A stretch of DNA of 64,000 nt from Burhinus oedicnemus (lineage: Eukaryota > Chordata > Aves > Charadriiformes > Burhinidae), in the NCBI GenBank assembly GCA_008921705.1, contig VFFE01007878.1, forward strand, positions 591,193 to 655,192, given 5' to 3'. Positions within the stretch are counted from its first letter, which is position 1, and every line of letters starts with the position of its first letter. Position numbers and translations under genes: made by a program. This document shows, piece after piece, positions 50,640 through 62,166 of this stretch. The notes beneath the pieces were generated by a model. The model worked only from the letters and a program-made list of their open reading frames with translations. It was not told the origin of the DNA and searched no databases.

Positions 50640-51090
50640 TCCTGAGAAATGTATAATAGGGGGAAATTTATAGAGAAGGAGGGGGAAATAGGACCTTTGG
50701 CTGGCTCTCTGCTTTTTTATTAACAAATACCCTTTGGTAATGAAGACTTCAAGGGGGTTTCATTAGGGTTTAAGAAGAGAACAGCATGAAAGTTAATTAC
50801 CTGGAGCCAAGAATCTGTATTTTCCCTTCAGCAGTCCAGTACTATGTTTTAAAGGCAATCAATGGAGAGTTGTCTGGCAAACATTCAATCTTTTCTTGAA
50901 GTGTTCAGTGTAATTAGAGCCTCTCCTGTCTGTCATGAGAAGACAAATTGTTTGTGGACCATTAGCAGTTGAGTACTGTAGTATGCCTTCAACCTTTATC
51001 ATAATTATATTACCAATATTCATGGAAATTTCCCAAACTGAGAAACGGGAACTTATTACTAAGCTAATTGCTTGGTAATGAATTGCTGCT
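50640..51090. promoter_or_regulatory. Possible conserved non-coding element, homeodomain-site rich
   Basis: The block carries many TAAT cores in varied contexts: TTATTAAC near 50717, GTTAATTACCTGG near 50792, GTAATTAGAG near 50910, CATAATTATATTAC near 51000, and AGCTAATTGCTTGGTAATGAATTGC between 51062 and 51087. It has no repeat or long open frame. Clusters of this kind are common in developmental enhancers. Inference only. Confidence 0.2.
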
Positions 51091-52976
51091 GTTCATGGAG
51101 AAATACTCTATTTTTTTCCCTTTCCTTTTCTTTAGGGCCCTCAGTATTTGCAAAGCAAATACAAACCAGCTTAGAAGCTTTCTGTAAAAAAAGACATCTA
51201 TCCCATGGTTGTGGCTAATTTTTGTTTCTAACTGGGGCTATGAACCACTGGGGGGGTGCGGAGGGGACACACGGACGTGGAAGGCAATCCAACTCTGTCC
51301 AAAACTAACTGGTTGGAGAGACACAAAGATGTCATTAGTTTCACAGAAGCTACTGTCAGCTGCTTATGGGAAAAATTATTTTGGAGTTCTTCTTTGCTGA
51401 TACTTTGATGCTTTAAAGCCATTATGCCTTTGCATGTCTCTCTTGCCTGATAACTGTAAGTCATAATGTGATTGCTATAATGCAAGGACATATTGTAGCC
51501 TCAGTCCAGCAAGAATGCTAGCAGACATCCATATGTGTGCGAGATGGAGATGTGGTGGAAGAGTTGATTTGAGTTTAGGGAACAGTAATAAATGCTTAAT
51601 CATTTTTGGAGTGTCTCAGTAGTGATAATCCTTGTCACTGCAAGCCTTTGAAAAAAGATAAAGAAGTTTGACTCAAACAGCCAGTTAATCATATTGAATA
51701 GGAAAACGAGTGGATGGATGAGTCAGTTCTATTTGCTTTGTCACCTTCAAAGCAGCCACTGTTTTATAACACTCAGTCATTGCATAATGTGTGTGGAGTT
51801 ACAAGAATGATTTTTAATACAGAAGGCTGACCAGGTTCAGAGTCAGCTGCAGATGAAGTACTTAATTGTCTGTAAAGCAGATAAACATGCCAAGAGAAAA
51901 AGTAATCATAACTCTAGGCCAAGTTGACCAGGAAGTTTTGGATGAGGTGACAAACATGCAAACTGCAATTCAGCTGCCTCCTTCCAAAGGCGAGGAGATG
52001 GGGAATACTATTTAAAAATTGCAGGTTTCAGTGAGGCTGCAGCTATTTATGCCAGCTGAGGATCTAACCTAAAATATTCAGCTGCATTGTGATATTTCAT
52101 TCTATAAAGCATTAAACAGTGAGTAATAAGAACACCTTTGTATTTAGTACATTAGATCAAGTAGACTAGGACATAGGACTTGGTACGTTTGGTTTTCACT
52201 ACCTTCTGTAGTGCTGTCTTGTATGCTAAATTTCATGGTGTGCAATACCTTATAGAATGGAACAGGACATGCCAGTTGCCTACCTTAAAGAAAAAAGGTG
52301 CGTGTTTCTGTGCTTTGCTGTCAAGAAACTGATCTTCATCAAATATTTCTTATCATCATATACCTACTTATTATTAGTCTCTTGTTTCTGTTAGAAGCAC
52401 ATCTCTGATACAGTGGCTATTCTCAGTTCAGGATACGACCTGTTTCACTGTTCCCCTCCCTGGGCTGATTTACTTCCAGTACGTTATATTTTGTGTGCCA
52501 GGTACTGTTCAGAGCAAGCATATTTAGGCTCTGTTGTATTGACGTGCAGCCTTTCCATCAGTTCCTCAGTTGTGGCAAGTTCTCATCTGATAAAGCTTTC
52601 TACATAAATGTGCTTTGCTTCTTCTCTTACACTGTTCTGAGTCCTGTCGCAGTATGCTGTCCCTGGCTTCTCTCTTGTTGTTCACTTCAGTGTGCAGTGT
52701 TCCTTGATGAAAACATCTTTTGTTTCCTTCCCTGCTGTTTCTTGACCGCTTCTTTTCTATTATACTCTCCAGGGTTTTGCTTGCTTTTTTGTTTTCTGTC
52801 TGGCTAGCCTATATTGACTTTCTTGGACATTAAAGATTCTTAAAAGTAGTTTGAGAAACATATTCAGAACTCTTAATTTCCTAAATGGTGTTGTCAGCTC
52901 TCTTTTCTGCACTCAGACAATACCTATCCCCTGTGGAGGCTGAAAGCATGGGACTGCCTTGGTTTTTGGTCTGTGA
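51091..52976. other. Unique DNA
   Basis: Contains minus-strand 51228-51491, open for 87 codons, and plus-strand frames at 52413-52807 driven by pyrimidine-rich sequence. None has suitable splice or start context. Confidence 0.5.
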
Positions 52977-53012
52977 TTTTTTTTTTTTTTTAAATTTATT
53001 TTTTTTTTTAAA
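52977..53012. repeat. T-rich low-complexity tract
   Basis: Fifteen T, then AAATTTA, then another T run and AAA. Confidence 0.9.
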
Positions 53013-53162
53013 TGTGACTTGCAAACTGATTAGCTATTATTGCAGAGCAATCCATGCATGAGTATAAGGTAAAGCCTTGATAAATCCCAGTGTGCAGGGT
53101 ATACAAAGTGATTGCTGCTGCTCAAAGCCACTTCACAAGCACCATGGTAGGAAAATGAATAC

Positions 53163-53319
53163 CTCCCATACTCTGGTCAGGGTCTTCAGCCAACTTTCAT
53201 GTCCTGACTCGGGGTAGGATTTCTGTTGCTGGGACATGGTGTCGAGGCCTATGTTGGCTTTCCGGGTTTTCTCAGTAAACCTGATCCAGAAGACCCAAGG
53301 CAGAAATAGTGAGCCGATC
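53163..53319 (-). other. Candidate coding exon, 157 bp (second of a minus-strand pair)
   Basis: On the minus strand a classical acceptor (…TTTGTCTCTCTGCAG) precedes 53319 and the donor GGAG/GTATTC follows 53163. Only one frame is open: one base completes a codon, then 52 codons run to a phase-0 end. It starts with a hydrophobic, Trp/Phe-rich stretch (GSLFLPWVFWIRFTEKTRK) and continues polar (LDTMSQQQKSYPESGHES, then WLKTLTRVWE). Its 5' phase matches the end of the candidate first coding exon at 56319-56420. No family is recognised, and a pseudo-exon is possible. Confidence 0.28.
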
Positions 53320-56034
53320 CTGCAGAGAGACAAATGGTGTTAGAGCTGGCAGTAGAGCACAGTAATCCTTTACTTGCAGCTCTGTGGCTAGCCTTCCAAA
53401 ACTGCTGCTTCCCGTGTCACTGACTTGGCCTTTGCTGTGTTTTGGTACTGTGGTGGCTGATGTAACTCAAGGCAGTCTATTGGTATTTGGAGTGTGAATT
53501 TTAAAATAGCTATTGAGACAGCATCCAGCAAATGGGCCACAGGAAAATGGAGGGGTTCGCAGACCCAAGCTCTCTGCATCCTAACCAGGAAGGACTAGGA
53601 ATGATTTTGTATTTTAAGGAAAAAGCTAGGGAATTAAGATTATATCCTTCATAAGAAAACAGTCTAAGAAGTTATCCTGTGCAGGGAAGAGCAGACATCA
53701 TTAATCATGGTGTAAAACAAATCTTCCTCACCAGGGGGATGCACAATGTATGAAGGCTGTCTCTGTGTAGTGGAGGAACAAGCCAGAGTCTTGCTGCTAA
53801 GAGACATACATGCTGAATGTCTTTCCTAGATCACTGGGGAATATCAGACAGACTGACTCACTCAGTATTGAAAACGGAGGTGTTGTGTGTGGCAGCTCTC
53901 TTCCCATCCTGGCTAGAGCAGTAGCTAGTGTGGGCAAGCCAATTGCTCTAGGTCATACAAGTCAAATCAGCATGTAAGCGTGTTTTACAAAAGGAGCAGC
54001 ATTAGCAAGCTGCACATAAACAGCTCAGGTGCTTCAAACTGATTTTGTGAAGTAATCTAGATGACAGAGAGACTTTTAGATACTGGCACAATGAAAGTGT
54101 GTAGACATTGTCCCTGTTTGTTTTCAAATGTTTGGTGTTTTCATGAATAATATATAGTCAGCTTCTTCGTGCTTTTCTCTGTTCTGTGTACTCAAATTAT
54201 CTGGGATGTTTCTTCAGTCTTTGCCTTTAAAAAAAAATCATGACATTGAACAATGCCTGATCTGTGCTGAACTGCAGCCATAGCTTGTGTCCAGATTCTG
54301 CTTCACATGTGACTGTAGTTATAATTGTGTTGCTCCCTGTTGTTTGTTAGCTTGCCTTTTTGGACAATTGCTGTCCATTGATACTAAGTAGGAATGCTCG
54401 GACTGACCTGCCTTGTTACAAAGTGCCAAATGAAGGGGTAAAATGACTTCTGTCGCTCCAAGCAGGACCTAACACTTGCACCAGTAACTTATCACTGCAC
54501 CTTTTTTTTCCTCTTTTTCTTGAGTGCCTGCTTGATGAATGTCTTCCAGCAGCACCAGTTTTATGAGACCTGGCTGTGGTTTGGAAAGAGCAACGCTGGA
54601 GCTTGCTCAATAGCAAACATTTGAGGGATTTATAATATGGTGTGGATAACGGTTCAGGAGAAATATGTGAAATATCAGTATCACAAATCATTGTTTAAAG
54701 AGACAATGATTATGACAAAAACTCATTTGTACTTGAAAATACTGTAGTAAGATCAGATGATGTTTGACGACAGGGGCATATGAACAAATGTATGTCTAGG
54801 GACTAATGTATAGTATAAGTTCTTCCCATTACATGTTTGATCTCATCTAGATCTGTTTGTAAAGAACTTCTAGGAAATATTTCCTGTAAATAAAATCTGC
54901 TATGTGTTTCTGCTGGGAATCAATGAAAAGGAAATTGATGTCTTGTGTAGAGTGATGATCACAGAGCACAAATGAATGCCATGAGTGTGATGTCATTTGT
55001 TTCATAGTCTGAAGCAGGCAACACCAAGCACACAAGAGCTGAGCTACATGGAAGTTATTGGGGCTGAGGGAAGATAGCGGGTTGTTCTGAAGTGGATCCT
55101 TCGTTCATTTCCTTACTTATGGAAAGAATTAGATTAAGATTTTTCAAAAGTGTCCAGGGAATCCTATCACTGCAATTACGTTAACTACGACGGATGCTTG
55201 TGTCCAAGACATGATTGGTCAAAGCTTTTGTACCTCTTTACCCCTCTCAGATAAAAATAGTGGGTTTGGGGGTTTTCATAAACACCACCAAAGTCACAGA
55301 AAGCAACTCACGTCCCTGTAGCCGTTCTGCTACTGGTCATTGCGCTGTATATGCCTCATTCCCAGTGGCAAGATCCAACTTGTTCATCTGTTTTCTGCCT
55401 CTCATCCAGATATCTGAACTCTGGTGCAGTTGTGAATTATGAGAAGCATCTGTGATTTTTGGAACTTGTGGGATGGTTTGAATATTTGAGTGCTCTTTCT
55501 GGAGTTTTCAGTGCCATTAAAACATTTATGGGACTTTTACAGGACAAATTTACATGCATGAAGAATCTGTAGGCATTGGCAGCAAAGATAACAGGTGAAT
55601 TGGCTTATCCAAAATTAGTCAGGCTTTGTTTTGTCAAACAAAACAAAGAGGCAGCATATCAATGCCAAGTCTAGGCATCCTAAGGTATACTTTTTAAAAA
55701 GTTTTGCCATGTGACTGAGTTTGGTCCTTCAGTTGTAACTCATGATTCAGTGTCCTTGTGATTGTGCTATTCGGAGTCTTGCTGTATGATTGTATCTTAA
55801 AAGCTATCCTATTTTCTGTTAAACAGGACTTTCAGAATGTTATTGCATTGGCATTTGTTTTGGAGTTTTTCTTGATAAGGTCACGTCTGGTGAGATGAAG
55901 TACCTTGCCATTGAAACCCCAAGATTGGTAAACAGCTTACTGATTCTCAGGCAATTAATGATATGCAAACACCTGCATTTTTTCCTCCTGTGGGCTGATA
56001 AGAGTTGAAGGTGTAACTTTTTGTTCCCTTTAAG
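53320..56034. other. Interval between exon candidates
   Basis: No repeat was recognised. The minus-strand frames at 53388-53579 and 54416-54691 lack good donors. If the minus-strand pair is real, most of this is intron. Confidence 0.4.
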
Positions 56035-56113
56035 GTAACCTACTCAAAAGTAAGGCATGCTAACCATGTAAACTGTGACATAATAATGTCACATACACCA
56101 CCAGCCCTAAGAG
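56035..56113 (+). other. Candidate internal exon, 79 bp, plus strand
   Basis: The acceptor …AACTTTTTGTTCCCTTTAAG precedes 56035 and the strong donor AGAG/GTAAGTT follows 56113. Only the frame starting at the first base is open (26 codons plus one base), beginning VTYSKVRHANHVN and ending SHTPPALR. It lies on the strand opposite the nearby minus-strand pair, so both cannot easily belong to one gene. It is probably a chance pseudo-exon. Confidence 0.12.
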
Positions 56114-56318
56114 GTAAGTTAATAGCTTTTATTTATAATACATAGCTCCTCGTCAGCAATCAAACTTTTTCATGTGGGAAAACATACATCTTCTAGGTGA
56201 AAGTTAGCCTTTAAAAATACATTTGTAGGAGCAGATTTTTTTCATGTGCATTTTTTTTTCATGGCTGGAATATTTAGTAGTGGGTCAACCACTAAAATGC
56301 AGCAACAAATAGACTTAC

Positions 56319-56420
56319 CCTGTATGAAAGCTGCTTGATGGATGATCCTTCCTCCCTGTCCACATTTGATTTGCAGATACAGATGTTTCTTCTCTGTAAC
56401 CTCCCATGTTTCTTGCTAGG
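56319..56420 (-). other. Candidate first coding exon, 102 bp (minus strand)
   Basis: On the minus strand an acceptor (…CCCAAAGAATTTTCAG) precedes 56420 and a consensus donor (ACAGG/GTAAGTC) follows 56319. An ATG at 56407-56405 has A at -3 and G at +4, a strong Kozak context, and opens MGGYREETSVSANQMWTG with 11 more codons before a phase-2 splice. That phase fits the candidate exon at 53163-53319, about 3.0 kb downstream. A second frame is also open across the exon, which lowers confidence. The short 5' part before the ATG would be untranslated. Confidence 0.25.
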
Positions 56421-59400
56421 CTGAAAATTCTTTGGGAAAAATCTTTATCCGTCTGTCTAGCTTTAGTTAATGACTATTCTTGTTTTTAAAGGTGGTGCTT
56501 TTTGCTTTGTTTTTAATATTGCGTTCTGAGAGCCTGGAGAGACATACCTAAGAGACATTTTTAAAATGTTTAGCTACAGTATGTCTTGGTTTAGATTAAC
56601 TAGCTTTTTGTAATATGCTACAAATAAAGAACAGTACTTTTTGCATGCTCTGTTTTTCCCCCCCCCTCCCTCCTTCCTTCCCCCATCAGCAAGGAAAAGT
56701 TTGCAGCTTGTGTATCTTGAAGTATCCCTTGTGGTGCCTTTGTAAGCAGCATCTTAAAGGTTACTCCTAGAGCTTGGCTAAATGTTACCAGCTCTGTAGG
56801 GAGAGTGACAAAGATACCCACTAATGTGGAGCTGAAATCTTTTAAAATCTTTTAAGTCTGGTAAACCTTCTGATAATAAATAAGAAATACTTTGCCTCTA
56901 ATATTTCATTTTATGCTTTAAAGTGCACCTGCTCACCTGTGCTTTACAAGCAAAATTAAAAATTAACAGCTTCTCACTAGTATTATAAGCCTTTTGGGAA
57001 CATCAAATTTCAGGAAAAATTATTTATGTCAGCCTATGGATGAGTTTTTAAAATCACAGATTGTGAATGGCTCAGGAGAATGGTATAAGAGTGCACCTTT
57101 GGCTTGTTCGTTTGAATCAGAAGCAGCAGAAATTTTGTAATCTTAAACAGAAACCTAAATTTACAAACTGAAATTTAGAAACTTGGAGTTGTAGAAACAA
57201 GCCTGTGATGGCAGGCAGTATTGATAACCTTGATTGGAGGGGTGGTGATCTGCATCACCTGGGCAGATATTTTCCTAATGATGCCTGGGAAGATGAAGGA
57301 ATTGAGGTCACCTAAGCTGAGCATCCTCAGAAGGTAGGGTTTCACACCTGAAGGGGCTGGCTTGGTGACTACCATGGGGTGAGCACTTGTCTTGCTTAGC
57401 TAGGACATGTAAGGCAGGACTGTGTGCATGTACTGTGTACTCTCTGAGGAGGCTGTAGGTGTTGCACAATGAATCCTGCAGCTAGTGGTTTTTACCTTGC
57501 AATGCCCCAAATTTATGTAGGGTTTTCAAGGAATGTAAGCAAGCATTATGCTCTTGCACATTCTTTCAGATTGGAGTTGCTCTGTGTGGTGTTGCCTCAT
57601 AAAACGCTCTCTTTCTCTAAAGGCTTTTGTTTCCTGCTGATTGGGTGAACTTCATTTACAATGCTTGTAGCTATAAATAGTATAAGCTTTCAATGAACAT
57701 AGCCATGACTTTTTGAGGGTGTAAGTGCTAGCATTACATTTCTGGCTATGAAATTCTGCTGCTGTTCAGACATTTAGGCACATAAATGCCATCACATGCA
57801 TTTTATTTCAGCATGATTACAAAGTTGCATCACTAACAAGGGAAACAAGATTTAAAGAGCAATCCCAAATGCATCACAAGTGCTAAAATAGTGTAACTTT
57901 AAAGAGTGTGTATTAGATCTCTTATCTCAAAACTGACTTTTCAATATGTCTGTGGCTAATCCTTGTAATTTTGTTGCCACAGCAGGGAAAATCATGCGAT
58001 GACTTTGCATCTGTGTAAGTAGGAGCTTTTGGATTTCTGAACCTATGTGTTGAGTTGCTTATGTCCTTGTGCAACTGAGGGAGATGTCCTGAAACAAGCC
58101 AGGTTATCAGGATTAAGTAATTAGATCCAGGAATGCATTTGGCTAGAGACTTTGGCAACTCAGTTTGTTGTGTTTGTATGTGTATATATGCCTCTGTATG
58201 TATGTTTACAAGTGTATGCTCTGAATTTTTTCAGTCTGGATAATCATTTAGATTAGCTGAGTCCCCTGAACAGCCACATTGGGTGATTTCCCTTCAAAGC
58301 TAAACACTCTTTGTGTGTAGAGCCTCATTTCCCACTTTTTCTTATGGGTGAGATGTATAATATGGGGGGAAATAATGGAAATTGGGAATATCAGTGCATG
58401 AATCTAGATGATGAGAAAAGGCTGCGCTGTAAATGGAGCATTTATGGTGTAACTGGATGGGACGCGGGAGAACTGGAGCATGCAGCTCTCATTGCCTTGC
58501 TCTTGTAGGCCCTTCTGAGATTCTTGAACATAACTGCTGCTCATGGGCATAACTGAGTGGTGGCCAGTCCTGCCATGGTCTCTCATTAATGGGACATAAC
58601 TAGTGACCTTGACAGGAGGTTTGCAATGTCACTTTTTTGTTCCCTAGGTAAAAATTTTAGGACCCCTGAGCTGCCCCTCTGAGCTTTGTTTGATTAGATA
58701 ACCAATGTCAGTTTGCTCTCTGAAGGTTGGTAGAGCATTACTCTCTTGCCTCCATCTCTCCTTCCCCAGTTACTTAGGACCTGGTGGCTACACAGTAGAA
58801 AAAAGATTTTGCTGTGCTTCTAAAAGGATATTTTTAGGAAAGGGCTTTGTACCTCCCTGATAGGACTATGAAGATAAAAGCTGAGATAATATACAAGGGG
58901 TTCTCTGTACATCCTTGCATCCTCTTTCTCCCGTCAACTCTGATTTTGCCAAATTCCTGCTTCCTTCTATTTCAGAAAAAACCCTCCCCTCCTCATATGG
59001 AAAAATTCCTGTGTGGGGAACAATAACCACTGAATGTAACAGATATAAACTAATAATTGCTCTCTGAGGATGATCTTTTGGATCATCTGTGACACTACTG
59101 CATTGTATTGAAGAGGTACTGTAGGTGATTAGTGGCACCATTGGATAGCTGTGACAGTCAGGAAGCAGAGAATATTCAGTGCTTAAATATCACAATTATT
59201 GTCGCTTTGTATATTGACTAATTTTTAGAGAGCCTAGCAGTGTTTGCTGTGGCCTTGTTGAGACCAGCACAGGTTTGTCAGTCAGCTGTCTCCACTTGTA
59301 CACATACAATACCTTTGGAGCATGTCTGGCACACACAGATCTATTTTCTGATGTGAAAAGCATATTTTACCAGTATTCCATGTGAAGAAATATGTTCTAC

Positions 59401-60596
59401 GTGAGCCCATTTGTTTGAAAATAAAGGATGTGGACAGAAAAAAACCGTTTGTGCCATTTAAATTTGTATGCTCTTCTCAAAGTCAGTTCTGGATTTTCTA
59501 CCACATGGAAGATCTTGCCTAGAATTCAAATTCAATTGTAGCAAAATGCAGTAAAAAATGTAAATGAAAACTCTGTTACAGCCATGGGAAGCACAAAGTG
59601 AACAGTGCTACTAAGCAAACTGAATTTCAAAAGCTGAGTGCCAAATTCATCTCTGACGCAAGTCATCTAAATCTACCTAAGATTTCTCATATATGTTACA
59701 CTGGTAAAGCAAAATATTTTAAATAAACCTGAGCTATATTAGACTTGCAGGTTTCTAAATGAAAGACTAAAAAAAATTTAGGTTATTTTCCCCATCTTTA
59801 TGAAAGTATTTTCTTTTTTTTCTTCCTTTCTTTTTTATTTTTTAAATGGCATCTCTGTATGTCTTATTCACTTTTCCCCTGCTAATATTTTTAGAGACAG
59901 TTGAATTTTTCCCGAGAGGGAAATTATTTGTTGGAGGCTTTGAAATACTGTACATGCTTTCACTGCAAATATATTCTCATTAAGTCTACAATAGATATTT
60001 TTATCTAGGAATTGTCTGTATCGATCTTCAAAGAGCCTATTGTATGTAAAAGTATTTTAAACAACCATCTATGTATTGATTCAAAAATACATCTCACAAA
60101 AAAAGTTTCTACGTTCTCTTTTTTTCCCTGGCTATACACATCTTATATTTGCATTTGATCAAATGATGTGCAAAAGTCTACATTAAAAGTTTTCGGTGGA
60201 ATGCATTAGTTATGTGAAAAGCTACAGAAGACTTGGTCCAATCTAGGGTAACAACCTTATTTCTAATTGACTTTTGGAATATTTTTCTTTATTATTAAAA
60301 AAAGAAAAACTATTAGAAATGTCTTAGAAATTTCTTAGAAACATTCCTGGTATTTTGAAGGCAAACAACGGCTATCATACCTTGCTGAAACTCTTAGGAG
60401 TTCTACTTTTTTCCCCTCTGAATAACTGGTCAATCAAAAGTTTTATGTTTTTGATTGATATTGATTTGATATCTCTCTCTGATGCTTGCCTTGCAGTGAC
60501 ATAATACTTTGATTTTATAAAATACAACAGAATCAACAATCAACATGTTTTAAAAGACCACTATTAGGAAAAAAATCTGGCATAAAAACACAATAA

Positions 60597-60636
60597 TTTT
60601 TTTTTTTTTTTTAGTTAAAGGAAATTTTTTTTTTTG
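60597..60636. repeat. Two poly-T tracts
   Basis: T16 at 60597-60612 and T11 near 60625-60635, separated by AGTTAAAGGAAA. Confidence 0.9.
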
Positions 60637-61335
60637 TTTATGTTCCCATATCTCTGGGATAGTTTGGTTCATTCCAAAACATAGCTATGGTCACATCTTC
60701 CAATCCTATATACTGTGTCAGCATTTAGGAAGAAGGTGATTTCTCTGATCATTTTAGTGAGCTGGCAACATTTCCCTCTGAGGCAGAAAGCTTTTGCAAT
60801 CTTAGCTGCAGATCAAGTCTTCTTTCTCCAGATCCCTATGGAAAATTTCTGTGGAATTTCATTGCGGGAATTTGAGTGCTTGTGACTTCAAAGTCATTTC
60901 CAACATCTAAGAATTGTTTCTCAATCAAGAGACTGTTTTTTTTTTTTTTTGCAAAATTTTATACTTTGAATTCAATGGAATTCTTTGTGTTTCTATTTAA
61001 TGGCTGCTGTATGTTGCAATAACGGTAACAGTGAGCAGTAGAGAACAGAAATCTGATGTACTGTTGTTTTGAAAACGTGTCGACTGCACAGCCTCTGTTC
61101 TAATTTGCTGGTAGTCCTGAGCTTGTCCAGAGACAGTAATCCTTTACCAATTAGGTTTCATGCAGATGAGATGAGAGCTTGTGGTCAGGTATATAAATTA
61201 AAATTATGATGTCTGGTAAAGGTCAGAGCCACAGACAACCCAGGGAGTGTTGTATACGGCTCCAAAGCAGTTTAAATACTGTGATTTAGCTTAACTGATA
61301 TGATTCACAGAGAGTCATCAGAAGGAAAGGAGAGG

Positions 61336-61351
61336 AAAAAAAAAAAAAAAA
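61336..61351. repeat. Poly-A tract, 16 A
   Basis: A homopolymer inside a purine-rich stretch. No retrotransposed sequence precedes it, so it is not read as a poly(A) tail. Confidence 0.9.
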
Positions 61352-62108
61352 GGCAAGAGGTGCTCAATTAAATGAGGTGTGGTCATCTGTTTTTATACTG
61401 GTGCAGAAAGTGGGATTAAGTTTAGAGCTACGTTGGTGTGATTGGTCATGACAGCATATTAAATCTGGTATTGGAAATTATATCGGAGCTGCTGCAAAAA
61501 GGAAAAAATTGTGATTTGAGATAAACAGGCTAATCTCACAATCAGTCTAATCAGAAGTCCTGGTGCTTGAAGCCTTACTCTCATCTCCTTTTGAGAGTCA
61601 CTGTTTACAGCTGCATCCAAAACACAGTGAAAAAAAGTGCATGTTTTGAACTCTGTTTTGGGGCCTACCACTGCATTTCATCTCTTTAAACAGTTTGGTA
61701 AACCTAATGTGGAAGGGTGTGTGCTGGTTTGTCTTGTACAACATCCAGCAGTGTCCATTCTTAGCAGCACATGTGGCAGGGAAATTAATACTTTGATTGT
61801 AGCATATCACAGATCACCATGTGAAAAAACATGTAGCAAGATGCACCTTATTTGGCTATATTTTGAGAATGAATGCAAATATAGTAACTGCATACTTGAT
61901 CAATTTCTTTGTAAAATTTAGCTATTTGGCATGCATATTACTATGAATGTACTTTTTAGTGAATGGAAATGATCAAAAATTATGTTTAGACATTTGGTGT
62001 ATTTGCTGATTAACACTCAGACAAGAGTGCCATCCTGGGAGGATGCACCATGTGCATCATGATGATGATTTTTACCAGGGGAGTAAGTTTAGTTAATACT
62101 ATTCCATT

Positions 62109-62166
62109 AAAAAAAAAAAAAACACAAAACCAAACAAACACAAAAAAAACCCCTGCCTCCCCCCCC
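62109..62166. repeat. A-rich then C-rich low-complexity tract
   Basis: Runs of A broken by single C (AACACAAAAC CAAACAAACA pattern) pass into CCCCTGCCTCC and eight further C. No mobile-element body was seen upstream that would make it a tail. Confidence 0.85.

Noticed and set aside
51228..51491. 87-codon minus-strand frame
   Set aside because: Neither end has a credible splice site, and the frame reads straight into a stop after a C-rich run.
61336..61351. Poly-A tract as a possible retrocopy tail
   Set aside because: No coding or repeat body lies upstream and no flanking duplication was seen.
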